Assembly: GCA_963575745.1 (NCBI GenBank)
Contig: CAUYUJ010019915.1
Coordinates: 287,120-351,119 of the forward strand
Direction: 5' to 3'
From: Prorocentrum cordatum
Taxonomy: Eukaryota > Sar > Dinophyceae > Prorocentrales > Prorocentraceae
Length of the DNA: 64,000 nucleotides
The notes under the pieces were generated by a model. It saw nothing but the letters and a program-made list of their open reading frames with translations. It was not told the DNA's origin and made no database searches. Below, one piece after another: positions 30,550-41,752 of the stretch (position 1 is the stretch's first letter; each line of letters starts with the position of its first letter). A program made the position numbers and the translations under genes.

Positions 30550-31770
30550 GCCAAGAGAGGGCAGCCTTTCAGAGTCCCGACGCGTCAGGGGCAACTCGGG
30601 TCAGGGCAGTCTCGGGTTCGATTTCCGGGATGCCGATCCCGAGTTACCCCAGATAGTTTGGGCGCCCAGAGCCCAAAATTTTCAGGAGTAGCTCGGGTTA
30701 GGGCCAACGCGGGTTCGTTTTGCGGGAATCCAAATGCGAGTCCGAGAAGTCGGCAAGAATTGGCGCATGGTGGATCGCCCAGGATTATATCATTTTTGTT
30801 CGCCGTCGGTTTTTGATCAAGACCATTTGTCCTCTTGCCACTGTCTATTTTTGCGGGCTGGCCGCGTACCTTGCTATCCCCTAGGGATTACGCTTGCACG
30901 CGGATCGCATGCCTTTTTACACCGCGCTGTCGGTGCGCCTGTAGGAGTGAGGAAACGCCAATCGGCGCTCTGTTTCGGGACACGTCTCGCGGATGCGAGA
31001 TGTGTACAACACGTGGTCCTTGGACGACCTTCATGGACCTGTCCCTGTTCAGGCAAGATGCTGTGTAGGAGGACATACGCTCCTCATTCCAGTGGGCGAG
31101 AAGCAATGCAGGACTCCGCTTTTCAATGTTGGGGAGGTCGTCCTCGGACAAGCTCACACATCCACCGCCCATTGGCTCCTCCACTGGGTAGGCAAAGCCC
31201 AGCCGCTATGGGGGGACGGGCGTCCCCGTCGGACGTCGGACGATGTTGTATTGTTTCACGCCCACCGATCTTTGCCTGCCATCCAGTTGGGTCGCACCTC
31301 GAGCGCGCAAAGGCTCCGAAGATGAGGCCCGCTCCACGCGAGATGCTGCGCGAAGCCTATGGCGTCCCCCTCTCCCTCACGCTTCTTCTCTTCATCGGCG
31401 GCGCGCCAAGGGTTGACGGCAGATGGGGCGGGCCTTCTCCGAAATTTCAGAAGGTCTTCGGCCTTCTGAGGGGCTTCTGTTTGCATGCTGTTCCGAAGAC
31501 GCCGAAGGCTTTCCAGAAGGCCACGCGGATTCCGAGCAGCCCCGCCGCCTGTTGCGGAGGCCTGCCCCCTGCCGCTTCTCCCTCGACGCGCCGCCGACGT
31601 CGTGCCGAGCTCGCCTCGCTCGCCCCACCCTGTCCTCGCCGAGCGGTCGCCTCGACGTTGGGAGGTCGAGATGTCGCGCCGATCCTTGGCGGATTGAGCC
31701 AGGCAGGCGAGGCGGTGGAGGGTGAGGCAAGGAGGGGAAGGGGGCAGCTGCGTGGGCGGGCGGCTGGGCG
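30550..31770. other. No gene recognised
   Basis: A long plus-strand frame (30734-32335) starts here but runs on into the T1 array, so it cannot be one protein. Its first 350 codons have mixed composition without a domain I can name. Near 30590-30650 AACTCGGG..CCCGAGTT forms a short inverted repeat, with related words near 30690-30730. Confidence 0.4.
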
Positions 31771-31850
31771 TGCTCCGAACAGGTGTGATAAGGAAGCAGG
31801 TGTGGTAAAATTATCCTGGCGAAGGTCCCAGCCATATGCAGTTGTGGGTA

Positions 31851-31960
31851 CTCCAGAGTTCGTAATAAAGGGAGGGGGGTCTCATTTCGGGGGGGTCTCC
31901 TCCAGGCTGTCTTGGAGGGCCTGGGGGGGTCTGGGGACGATGTTTTGGAGGGTTCTCCCA
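31851..31960 (+). mobile_element. MITE family M1, copy 3, truncated
   Basis: TA at 31849-31850 is followed by CTCCAGAGTTCGTAATAAAG and about 110 bases matching the left part of the 180-bp element. It breaks off at TTCTCCCATA, where the T1 array begins. The right terminal inverted repeat is missing. Confidence 0.8.
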
Positions 31961-32870
31961 TACGTACGGTGGCACTGGGGCCTTGGGTGGAGCCGCCTAT
32001 GGGGCCACGAAACGCTGCACTGGGTGGGCGAAGATGCCAAATTGGGCTTCCGAGACGCATGCGGACGGGGGCACTGGGACCTTCGGTGGAGCTCCCAGTG
32101 GGGCCACGAAACGTTGTACTGGGTGGGTGAAACGCAGGGAGGAGGGGGGGAGGGCAACGAAACGATGTACTGGGTATGCGGGGCGCATGCGGACGGTAGC
32201 GCTAGGACCTTCGGTGGGGTTCCCTATGGGGCCACGAAGCGCTGTACTGGGTGCGCGGGACGCATGCGGACGGTAGCACTGGGACCTTCGGTGGGGCCCC
32301 CTATGGTGCCACGAAGCGTTGCATTGGGTGGGTGAAACGCAGGAGGAGGGGGAGGAGGGCCACGAAACGCTGTACTGGGTGTGCGGGACGACTGCGGACG
32401 GTAGCACTGGGACCTTCGGTGGAGCTCCCTATGGGACCACGAAGCGCTGCACTGAGTGTGCGGGACGCATGCGGACTGTAGCACTGGGACCTTCGGTGGG
32501 GCTCCCTATGGCCTATGGGGCCACGAAACGCTGCACTGGGTGTGCGCGACGCATGCGGACTGTACACTGGGACCTTCGGTGGGGCTCCCTATGGCCTATG
32601 GGGCCACGAAGCGCTGTACTTGGTGGGTAAAACGCAGGGAGGAGGGGGAGGAGGGCCACGAAACGCTGTATTGGGTGTGCGGGACGACTGCGGACGGTAG
32701 CACTGGAACCTTCGGTGTAGCTCCCTATGGGGCCACGAAACGTTGTACTGGGTGTGCGGGACGCATACGGACGGTAGCACTGGGACCTTCGGTGGGGCTC
32801 CTTATGGGGCCACGAAACGCTGTAATGGGTGTGCGGGACGCATGCGGACGGTAGGGAGGAAGGGGGGGGC
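31960..32870 (-). repeat. T1 tandem array, copy 2
   Basis: (A)CCTTCGGTGG recurs at 31981 (variant), 32080, 32208, 32285, 32413, 32490, 32572, 32708 and 32786. Spacings alternate between about 77 and 128 bases, because some units carry a purine-rich insertion (GGGAGGAGGGGGAGG). Unit words GGGGCCACGAAACGCTG and GCATGCGGACGGTAGCACTG correspond to the reverse complement of the array at 1745-3090. Confidence 0.85.
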
Positions 32871-33059
32871 ACGAGAGGAGGAGAACGCGGGGACCGTCTC
32901 TTCAAAACGAGGACCCAACACCACAGGATGGTTGGAAAAAACAAGTGTGAGAAAGTATGATGAAAAACAAGTTTGCTATCACACTTGTTGTATCACACTT
33001 GTTGTCTTATCATACTTGTTTGTTATCGCACTTGTTTTTTATCACACTTGTTCGGAGCA

Positions 33060-33351
33060 TCGTTGCCGACGGGCCGAAGCTCATGGCCTCCGCAGTCGAG
33101 CACAGAGGTTGCACGCCGCCAGTGCCCCGGAATCCGCCGACCTCGAAAGATCCGTGCCGTCGGACAGCCACGACTGCTCAGACCAGCGAGGACCCGTGGC
33201 GCTGCACCTCGCCGATCCTGGCCAGGGCCAGCCCTTGGCCCAGGGCCGGCGCGGCCTGCCTTCCCGGCCAGGCCAGGGAGGGCGTACGCAGAACGCTCTC
33301 TGGGCACAGGATCGGCCCAGCCAGGGGTTCGGTGAGGTGGACTCCGAGGCT

Positions 33352-33396
<45 letters not shown>

Positions 33397-34200
33397 TGTT
33401 TGTGTGTGTGTGTGTTTGTGTGTGTGTGAATTCCCTCTCTCCCATTCGTACTCTTGTCTACCGCTGCCCCTCTCCGGCGCAGGCACTGGAGACGCAGGGC
33501 TGAAGAGCATCGAGGGGTAATACCCTCCATCGCTGTCATCCTCTGCCTACGGATCCCCTTCCCTCTATTGGGTACTTCGGTTCTTCTCTTCCGTTCACAG
33601 CCAGAGGTGGTCCTGGCCCATGGTGCCCTCAGTGCGCCCTCAGTGCCAGTTGAACGACACACGCGGACTCAGAAAACAACGCGCCAGTCGTCACGACACG
33701 AACCTCTTGTATAGACTCGGCGCTCCAGCTCCAGAGTCAGTGCGCGGGCCCCTGGTGGCAAACGAGTTGCGTTTAGATCTGACGCAGGCCGGCGCCGATT
33801 TCCTCCCTCGGGGGGCCCGTTTCCACAGAGACCTCGAGGGTGCAATATACGGTTTTCTTTGCGGTGGGGTTCGGTTATATCCACTAATGCCAAGGTTTTG
33901 TCACGTTCGCTGATGTGCTTATCTCTGCTGCCACCACGCGCACAGGGGGCTTGCAGAAGTCCGCTCGGCCATCCTCACTCCGACCTTGTAGGTCAACTTC
34001 TGGTCTAGCGATATCCTCGGAACGGCTGTTGCCCATCCATGGATACCCCATCCGCGCCTTTTGTGGCGCTTGCCCGATCGTAGAGGTCGCGGTTGCAACG
34101 TCTGCCGACGGTGTTTCTGGTTGATAAAAAGGGGTGTGGCGTGGTTTCCACGCCATGATTTGGCGTGCCTGGCTCGCCTCCACCTGCTTGCATCACTGCT
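33060..34200. other. No gene seen; (GT)n inside
   Basis: No recognisable ORF. A GT/TTTGT microsatellite lies at about 33357-33430. The rest is mixed sequence. Confidence 0.4.
33357..33430 (+). repeat. (GT)n microsatellite
   Basis: GT dinucleotides with TTTGTG interruptions. Confidence 0.9.
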
Positions 34201-34214
34201 CCTTGCTAGCTGTT

Positions 34215-34756
34215 GCGAGAGTTTCATGAAGTAGGGCGGCTCGTTTTCATAATGTGGCTCTCGACTTGGATGTTTGCGCCACTTTTATGGAAGAAGGGCG
34301 GTACATGTTCAAATGTGGTTCTCGCTTTTGCGCCGCGCGCATCCGTCTCAAGAGTTTGCAGCAGTTGCAAGGAGTCTTATGGCTCGCGTTTCGGAAACGG
34401 CATCTTGGCACGATTTCGGACCGTCATGGCGCAACAGTCGCGTTGATTCGCGGTGTTGAAATCTCAGAAACGTTGTCCTGACAAGACGTACGATTGCTAG
34501 GGCGAAGCAGCAACGTGGATTCGTGGGGTTGAAATCTCAAGAATGGTGTTTTGGTGCGATCCAAGATCGTTAAACGCAGCAGTATTATTGATTTCGCGGC
34601 GTTGAAATCCAAAGAATGCCCTCGACTGCGACATTTTCCTGAGTGGATTATTGCTGGGGCTTGCGAAGAGGAAACTTGGAGGGACGTGGTACTGCAGCAT
34701 TGTTAATGGGTCTTGGGCTTGCGCTGGTTCTCCTCCTCCTCCTCATCATCATCATC

Positions 34757-34811
<55 letters not shown>

Positions 34812-34815
34812 GTTT
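34215..34815 (+). repeat. Dispersed repeat family R, copy 1, (CAT)n tail
   Basis: Shares with copies 2 and 3 the words AATGTGG(C/T)TCTCG, TTGCGCCGCGCGCAT, TT(A)GCA.GAGT, GATTCGCGGTGTTGAAAT and, near the 3' end, AACTTGGAGGGA..GGGTCTTGGGCTTGCGCTGGT. It ends in CTC then (CAT/ATC)n at 34731-34812. A 3' microsatellite tail and dispersed copies suggest a SINE-like retroposon, but no RNA polymerase III boxes were recognised. Confidence 0.6.
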
Positions 34816-34819
34816 CGCC

Positions 34820-36810
34820 CAATGTCAGGTCTCCACCCCATTATGATTACTCACTGCACGATGGAGCAACTTTTGGACCACAGTGATGGAGGAAACCCCA
34901 ACCAGCGGACAAAACACTATTCAGCGCAGTGGTAAGGTCTGGCTGGGTGGGGCGGCGTGGCGGATGATGTGGTGCGAAGCCGCCACTTTTCTCCTCTCAG
35001 CAACCACGCATTACGAGCATCGTTTCCTTTCCCATTCCCTGAGTAATGTAATGCCAGCTTCCCGCATATCCTGCGCAACTGTTCTCCAATCGGGACGCCG
35101 TCGGTCTTTCAGGACGGCGTTCCCGGTGTAACGCTGGCCGCATGTCAGGCTCTGGGCGTTGATCCATCGTCCTGGGTTGCGCTCTCTCCCCAGCGTGGGT
35201 CAACCTTTTGGCTCCGAATGCTTTCTCGTCGTGGGCCGTCCCCAAATCCTGCGATTGGCAGTACAGGACCAATGCACTCCAGCACGTCCCAGGTTGCGCA
35301 TCGGATTGGAATCAACCCATGCGACGGGACGGGAGGGAAAGTGCGGATGCCAGATCTAGCGTGGGCTTGCCCTCCCCTTTCAATCCCTTTTCCCTTCTTG
35401 TTCCGTGCCCCCTCCACCCCCCACCATCCCCCACTCTCCCTCCCCCCTTTTCACTCCCCCATTCCCCTCCCTCACCCGATGCGACAGTCTCCCTTCCCTC
35501 ACCCTCCCTCTCCAGCTCCCCATGCTGCCTTCTCTCACTGGTCCACCTCCTTCTGCTCCCCTCCTTTGCCCCTTCCCTCCCTCCCCCTTTTCCCCCTCCT
35601 TCTGCTCCCGCTCTCGCTTCCTCTCCTCCGCGTCCTCTCCCTGCCCTTCCGCCCCCTCGTTTTCCCGTCCTCCCGCTCCCTCATGTGAACACCCCCCCGG
35701 CCCGCGGCGCCGCGGACCCACGCCCTTGCCCTTTTACCCTTCCCCCCTCCTGCCTCCCCTCCCGGGCCGCCCCCCCCCCCCCCCCACCTCCCCGGCGGGG
35801 CGGCGACGGGGCGGTGGCGCAGACGACGACGTGGGTGACGGCGGCTTCGGCTGGACGCACGGTGGGTGGGACGGCGGCAGCGAAGGGGCACCGCCTTGCC
35901 GCCGAGGCCACCGAGGGTCGTGCTTGGAGGAGAGGGGGTGCAGCGGCCCAGGGTTGCCGGACGGCCCTGGCGGCAAACACGTGGCCGCCTGGGCTGGGGA
36001 GCGTCGGCGGCGCGAGGTTGCCGCCCCGCCCCCCTCCCTTCCCTGCCGCTCTTCACGCCCCCCCCACCCCGTCGCCCCGCCTGCCCCCCGCTTCCTCCCC
36101 GCGTTCCCCGTTCCGCACCGTCCCCCCCCCAGCCCCCCCTCCGCACCGTCCTTTGCCCCCCTCGCGTTTCCTCCCCGGGGGTGCCTGCCGCGTTTGCCCT
36201 GGCCTGGCCAGGGCGGAGGCCACATGACTGCCCGAAAGCCTTTCGGCACGGCGGAGCGTCGTGGGGCGGCCCCCCCCCCACCATCCCAGCGGACCCACGC
36301 ACCATCAGCGATCCAACAGACAGTGGTCCTCTCTTTCTGCCTCCCTCCCTCTCCCTCGTCCCGCTCCCTCTCCCTCTGCCCCCCTCTCCTCCTCCTCCTT
36401 CTCCCTCCCCCCCTCGGCCCCCTTCCCCGCTCCCTCCTCCATCCCCGACCTCCCTCCCCGCTCCCTCCCTCTGCGCCGCCCTCTCCCCCCTGTCCCCGCC
36501 GCCCTCTTCCCCCTGCCCCCCCCCTGCCCCGCCCGGCCCCGAGCTGCCGCAGCGGGCGCCCGCGCCGCCCAGGGGCGCCGCCGCCCGGGGCGAGTTGCTC
36601 GCACCCGCGCGAGATAGCGGTCCTGTTTCGCTGCTTCAACTTCCGCGGCAAGGCGCACCATCCGCTGGTGTCCGAGCTCACGCGACGGAGGCGCCGCTGG
36701 CACTGCGCGCGCCCCTCCGTGGGTTCCTTTCCTCCCGAGATCCATCTCTCACGATAGTTTGGGGCTCAAGGCAGACGTTGGGCTGATGCGTTCACGCAAG
36801 CCTTCTATGG
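34820..36810. other. No gene recognised; long C/T-rich stretches
   Basis: 35400-35690 and 36330-36540 are almost pure C/T on the plus strand. They open Pro/Ser-rich frames (up to about 450 codons) and the opposite Arg/Gly/Glu frames. The segment 35800-36010 has more mixed codons but no recognisable domain. Confidence 0.5.
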
Positions 36811-36900
36811 TTTGCTTCGGTCTCCCTCTCTCTCTCTCGCTCTCTCTCTCTTGTCTGTCTGTCTCTCTCTCTCTCTCTGCCTCTCTTTCTTTCTTTCTTT

Positions 36901-36930
<30 letters not shown>
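36810..36930 (+). repeat. (CT)n microsatellite
   Basis: CT/TCTG/TTTC repeats with few interruptions. Confidence 0.9.
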
Positions 36931-36931
<1 letters not shown>

Positions 36932-36987
36932 TCCTCCATCAGTTGCCCTCTCCCCGTCTCTTTCCTTGTCTCGTCGGCCCAGATTAG

Positions 36988-37130
36988 TAGGCCGACCCTG
37001 CCAAATCAAGGGTACTCGTGTGTCCTGTGTCTCGCGACCCATGCTTCCTACATCCCTATGGCAATGCGGCCCTCGGAAGGGTCTTGTGTCCTCTCGCGTG
37101 TCCTGTCCACTCGAGTTCGACTGTACGCGG
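36988..37130 (+). repeat. Dispersed repeat family D4, copy 2
   Basis: Matches 27705-27870, with the same order of blocks and ending TTCGACTGTACG. Confidence 0.55.
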
Positions 37131-37239
37131 CCCCGCCCCTGCACGTTGTGCCTGCCCGCCGGCAACACCGTAAATCCGTTCCGCTCCGCTCCGCTGCTAC
37201 CCCTCCACTCGTAGGCGACGATAGGGTTCAGGGAAACCG

Positions 37240-37410
37240 AAAAGAACGACGACGACGACGACGTTGACGGCCACGACGGCGCTGATGACGATAGCGTCGA
37301 CGACAACAACGACGACGGCGGCGGCGGCGACGGCAACGACGACGTTGGCGGCGGCAACGACGGCGGCGGCGAAGGCGAAGGCGGCGGCGGCGACGGCAGC
37401 CCCCTGGGCG
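37240..37410 (+). repeat. (GAC/GGC)n-type trinucleotide tract
   Basis: GACGACGACGACGTT..., GGCGGCGGCGACGGC and GGCGAAGGCGAAGGC runs. It is followed at 37403-37428 by a short palindrome (CCCCTGGGCGATAGCCCAGGGG-type). Confidence 0.75.
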
Positions 37411-38059
37411 ATAGCCCAGGGGGGAGCAGTACTTCGGCGAGGCTCCCGGGTGAATGCGCATAATGCCCGCCCCTGGGCTATTCGCCCTCACCGTCGCCGC
37501 CGAGCTACCCCTCCCCTCCCACAGGATTTCGCGTGACTGCACCTCCCCCCCTTGCGCCTTTCAATCCATGCCTGTTGCCACACCGTGTGTCTGAAGCCTG
37601 TCCGGGTCGATCCGTCGAGCCTTCGCCCACTGCCCCTCTGTGCGCGCCAACCCCACCCCTTTTCCGCCTTTTCCGTTCCCCATTCTCCTTCGCGTTCTTC
37701 TATTGGTCTTCTACGGTCCTCTCCCTTTGCATCTTCATGCCTTTGGCTGACCCCTCTTGCCCTCATGCTCTGCCCGTCTTCTCTCCATACTATCCATCCG
37801 TTCTCCCTTTGTTCGATATCGCCTTCTCCACCTCTTCTATTGTTGCCCCTTCTTACCTATATTCCTGCACTCTCCTCATCATCATCATCATTTCTACTCC
37901 TCCTTCTCTTTTCTTATCCTCTACCTCACCTTTTTTTCCTCCAACTCCTCACCGTCCTCCTCCTCCTTCGACTCCTCCTTCTCATCTTTGGCTTCGCCAT
38001 AGTTGTTCCTTTTCCAATCCCTCAACCTCTTCTCCTCCTTCTCGCCGCCCGTCGCCCGC

Positions 38060-38690
38060 GCCGAGAGTACCGAGCAGGCTGGCGCATCCCAGCGTGCCAG
38101 TTCGGCCGCCAAGGCGGGCACCGCCGCTGCCGCCAGCGCCTCTCGGCGCGGCGGGAGGAGGCGCGTGGCGCGGAGCCCGGTGCTGCTGAAGCTGGTCGCC
38201 CTGGAGTGGGCGCAGTTCCCCCCCTCGCCGTGGAGGTGGACACGACGGCGGCCGCTGGCGGCGCGCGCGCGGGCCTTGGGCTCGTGCTGGCGCCTGGGGC
38301 GGCGCTTCGGGCCCCCTCCGACGGCGACGGCGAGATGGGCGAGGACCTGATCGACGATGCGCGGGCTGACGGTGGGCGGCCTGCCGTGGCGGCCGGGCTC
38401 CCTCGCGGCGGCGAGTGGGCCGACACTGCGCTGGCGCCTGTGGCGGCCACGGCGGCCGGGGCCCCTTCGGAGGCGGAGCTGGTGGGGGCCCGCGGGCGCT
38501 TCACGGAGCTCTCCCGCCGCCTCGGCTTCTCCGAGGCGGTGGCGCCGCCGCAGCACCCCGCGGAGCTGCTGAAGTTCGTTGCGGATCGACTTCTCCCGCC
38601 TCGCGGAGGCGTGGGAGGGCATCCACGGCGAGCCGCCGCGCGCCGCCGGCCGGCGCTCCGGGGCGGCGCGGGGGGGCGGCCGCCGGAGGC
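38060..38690 (+). other. Possible eroded coding region, no family recognised
   Basis: Between C/T-rich DNA and a CTC tract, one frame (contiguous with 37552) gives mixed, acidic/Ala-rich sequence ending in a helical stretch (ELSRRLGFSEAV...HPAELLKFV, about 38505-38580). A coherent continuation (RIDFSRLAEAWEGIHGEPP) follows in another frame at about 38585-38640. One frameshift would join them. Codon third positions are G/C-rich, but so is the region. It could be a retroelement or host-gene fragment. No function is assigned. Confidence 0.25.
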
Positions 38691-38884
38691 GGTAGGGGCC
38701 CTAGGCCGCGTACGATTCGGGCGCCGCCTCCCTGCCCCACCGCGCAACGTCGTCTTCCTCGGTGTGTATTCCATGCGCTTGCTCTTCCGAGGCCGAGGGC
38801 GCCGTGCCTGCGCGTGGCGGGCGGTGGCAGCCTGCGCGACTGGCCGCCTCCAGGTCGTGGGCATCCTTCCTATTATGCCCTCGA

Positions 38885-38950
38885 CGTCTCCTGCTCCTCC
38901 TCCTCCTCCTCCTCCTCATCCTCCTCCTCCTCCTCGTCCTCCGCCTCCAT
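38885..38950 (+). repeat. (CTC)n microsatellite
   Basis: CTC tract with CAT interruptions, about 75 bases before family R copy 2. Confidence 0.85.
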
Positions 38951-39024
38951 TCCATTCTGCTTATAAGTAACTTTTCCCTGTCTCACCCAGGGGCTAGTTT
39001 TTAGGGCGGGTGGGGCGTTTCGCC

Positions 39025-39530
39025 TAAGAAATCTACTCAAAATGTGGCCTTCGTCTTAACGCCGCGCGCGCTCTTTTTCGAAATTTGCAAGAGCTTCACG
39101 GATTGAGGGTGGGTTGTTTTCAACATGTTGCCTTCGCCGTAGCGCCGCGCACATTCGTTTTCAAACTTTGTGAGAGTCTCACGGGTTGAGGGTGGGTGGT
39201 TTTCAAAATGTGGCTCTCGCCTTAGCGCCGCTCGCGCTCGTCTTCAAAATTTGCAAGAGCTTCGCGGATTGAGGGCGAGTTCCGCAAATTCCCATGGTCG
39301 AAGTACCAGAAATGGTGTTTCAGAAGGTTTCGCGATTTTGAGGTCGCAACAGTTCGGATGACTCGCGGAGTTGAGGTCCCAAGAGTGGCGCTCTGGAACG
39401 ATTCAGGATCGTCAAGACGCAACGGCCAGGTTCATCCGTGGCGTTGGAATACCGACGAGCATGGCTTGGCATGCGTCAGGGTCTGCGAACGGATGTCTTC
39501 CAGCAAGGCAGGTCCTTGTGTGGAAATGAA
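39025..39530 (+). repeat. Dispersed repeat family R, copy 2, 5' part
   Basis: Begins near GGGGCGTTTCGCCTAAGA, paralleling GGCGTTTCGCCTGAGAC at the start of copy 3. It contains about three tandem sub-units of 82-84 bp (GATTGAGGGTGGGT at 39101, 39185, 39267), then GTTGAGGTCCCAAGAGTGG and GATTCAGGATCGTCA. It is interrupted at about 39530 by a 1.7-kb insertion and resumes at about 41232. Confidence 0.75.
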
Positions 39531-39779
39531 AGAGCGTTTTCTACGGCTGCTGGCGGAAAACCGGGGGGGGGCCACTGGGGGTCCCCAGTTCGTCCTCCCC
39601 CCCCCGTCGACAACCAGGGGGGGGTCACTGCCAGTTCGCCCCTTTCCCCCCCCTCCCCAGTCCATCATGAAAAGGGGGGGGTCACTACTGGTTCGAACCC
39701 CCCCCCCCTCGAAAACCGCCGGGATTCACGACCGGTTCGAACCCCCTACCCCTTTGCCGCCGGCAACCGATTCCCGCTC

Positions 39780-40655
39780 CCCGGGACACTTGGGCAATGG
39801 TGGGGATGCTGGGACAATGGTGGGAACGGCGGTGATGGGAACAGTGGTGCGGGGACACTGGGACAGTGGTGCGGACAGTGGTGGGGACGGTGGTGGTGGG
39901 GACAGTGGTGAGGAGACAGCGAGACAGTGGTGAGGAGAGTGGGAGTGTGGTGGGGGCGGCAGTGGTGGGAACACTGGTGAATGCGGTGGTGAGGACAGTG
40001 GTGGGACAATAGTACAGTGGGGAAAGTGGCGGGGACAATGGGGACCGTGGGACAGTGATGGGGACAATGGGGACGGTGGGACAGCACAGTGGGACAGCGG
40101 CGGACACAGTGGGACAGTGGTGGGTGCAGTGGGGGCAGTGGGACCGTGGTGGGGGCCGTGGGGAAAGTGGGGAGAGTGGGACCGTGGTGGGACAAAGGTG
40201 GGGGGAGTGGGGACTATGAGACACTGGTGGGGGCACTGGTGGGGACACCGGGGACAATCGTGGGAACAGTGGGGACAGTGGGGCACTGGTGGGGACGGTG
40301 GTGGTGGGGACAGTGGTGTGTGACAGTGGGAACGTGGTGGAAACAGTGGGACAGTGGAGGGTACAGCGGTGGTGGGAACAGTGGTGAGGGCGGTGGCGAG
40401 GACGGCGGTGGGGCAATGGGACAGAGGTACAGCGGGGACAGTGGTGGGGACAGTGGTGGGAACAGTGGGACAGTTCAGTGGGACAGGTCAGTGGGACAGT
40501 GGAACAGTGTTTGGGGCCGTAGAGAAAATTGGGAGAGTGGAGCCGTGGTGGGTGGGAACAGTGGTGGGAACAGTGGGGACAACGGTGGTGAGGACAGTGG
40601 CGCTGGGGACAGCAGTGGGGATGTGATGCGGACAGTGGTAGGGACCTGGGAGTCG
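39780..40655 (+). repeat. GGGACAGTGGTG minisatellite
   Basis: About 870 bases of variants of GTGGTGGGGACAGTGG and GGGACAGTGG, strongly G-rich on the plus strand. Open Gly/Trp- or Pro/His-rich frames on either strand are artefacts. Confidence 0.9.
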
Positions 40656-40659
40656 TTTG

Positions 40660-41085
40660 CTGGCGGTGCGCGCGGGGGGGGGTCGAACCAGTAGTGACCC
40701 CCCCCGGTTTTCTGGAGGTGTGGGGGGGTTCGAACCGGTATTGACCCCCCCGGTTTTCGAGGGGGTGGGGATTCGAACCAGTAGTGACCCTCCCCAGTTT
40801 TCGAGAGGGGGGGGAGGGTTCGAACCGGTAGTGACCCCCCCCCCGATTTTCTGGAGGGGGGGGGTCCACAAGGTAGTGACCCCCTTCGGCTTTCGAGGGG
40901 GGGGTCGAACCGGTAGTGACCCCCCTTCGGTTTGCTGGACGGGGGGGAGGGGTTCGAACCAGTAGTGATTCCCCTCTGGTTTTCTGGAGGGGGCGGGGTT
41001 CGAACCGGTAGTGACCCCTTTCGGTTTTCCGGAGGGGGGGGGGGCTCGAACCGGTAGTGACCCCTTCGGTTTTTCCGGAGGTGGG
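40660..41085 (+). repeat. Tandem units of about 45 bp with TTCGAACC
   Basis: About nine units, each G-run, TTCGAACC(A/G)GTAGTGAC, C-run, GGTTTTC(T/C)GGAG. The inverse orientation occurs at 39560-39770 on the other side of the minisatellite. Confidence 0.85.
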
Positions 41086-41231
41086 GGGGTAGGGGCGGGG
41101 GGGCCGGGGGGAAGGGGGGGGCTCCAGCAGGGGAGAGGGGGGCCATTTTCGGAGGGGGGGGGAAACCCCCGGTTCCGTAGGAAGGGGGGGGGGGAATTTT
41201 CGACAGCCGCGGTGGACCACGCTCTATCGTA

Positions 41232-41465
41232 GAAGTGAACCTTTGCAGGGGGCTGTGAGGAGGGAGCTTGGGGGGAGGGTTTCGGCCAGCATTGTTGGTG
41301 ACTCTTGGGTTTACACTGGTCCTCCTCCTCCTCCTCCTCCTCCTCCTCCTCCTCCTCCTCCTCCTCCTCCTCCTCCTCCTCCTCCTCCTCCGCCTCTCCT
41401 CCTCCTCCTCCTGCTCCTCCTCCTCCTCCTCCTCCTCCTCCTCCTCCTCCTCCTCCTCATGTGTC
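41232..41465 (+). repeat. Dispersed repeat family R, copy 2, 3' part with (CTC)n tail
   Basis: Continues copy 2 after the insertion: GTGAACCTTTGCAGG, GGGAGCTTGGGGGGAGGGTTT, TTGGTGACTCTTGGGTTTAC, then (CTC)n from 41322 to about 41459. The same 3' words precede the tails of copies 1 and 3. Confidence 0.75.
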
Positions 41466-41752
41466 TTCTGAGACCCGATAGTGGGGAGCACCTAGCTTTC
41501 CTTCGACACACTCTTGCAGGCTCCCTCCCCCAGACTCCTGCTTCTGCCGGGCATCTAGCGTACGCCCTCGCAGGTCAGATTTTTTCACAGAGAGACTCAC
41601 GTTCGCCTCGATTGCATGGCCGTGGCCACTGAGTCACACCCCGAGGCGCATTCCGCTCCTCGAACAAGTATGCTGCTGTTCGAATGTTTGCGCTGTCTTT
41701 CCCTGGCACGGCCAATATCACGGTCACTCGACACGAGAAGGCGCGTCGTTAG

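Larger units (their letters stand above)
31771..33059 (-). mobile_element. Inverted-repeat element containing T1 array copy 2
   Basis: A 1289-bp unit bounded by TGCTCCGAACAGGTGTGATA (31771) and its complement ending at 33059 (20 of 21 bases pair). Subterminal copies of ACAAGTGTGATAA are iterated, about five on the right (32945-33050) and two on the left, which is the layout of transposase-binding subterminal repeats. Inside, from the left: a truncated M1 MITE (31851-31960), the T1 tandem array, and the T1 head (about 32918-32940). No transposase ORF. No clear target duplication. Confidence 0.65.
39531..41231. mobile_element. Nested 1.7-kb inverted-arm element with minisatellite core
   Basis: Splits family R copy 2. 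The flanks GAAATGAA (39523-39530) and GAAGTGAA (41232-41239) look like a duplicated 8-bp target with one mismatch. Uninterrupted copy 3 has GTGGAAATGAACCCTTG at this place. The ends are related inverted repeats (AGAGCG..CTAC.GGCTG / complement ..CGCTCTATCG). Both arms hold tandem units with CGAACC(A/G)GTAGTGACCCCCC in opposite orientations (39560-39770 and 40660-41080). Between them lies a GGGACAGTGGTG minisatellite. No transposase. The boundary is accurate to a few bases. Confidence 0.6.

Noticed and set aside
30734-32335. A 533-codon plus-strand ORF
   Set aside because: It runs from unassigned DNA through a terminal repeat, a truncated MITE and into the T1 array, so it cannot be a single gene.
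35208-36786. Proline-rich proteins of 340-450 residues
   Set aside because: The plus strand is almost pure C/T over long stretches. No motif or family pattern.
40670-41080. tRNA-like T-arm sequences (GGTTCGAACC)
   Set aside because: They are part of a 45-bp tandem unit with no acceptor or anticodon stems. The word is simply palindromic.
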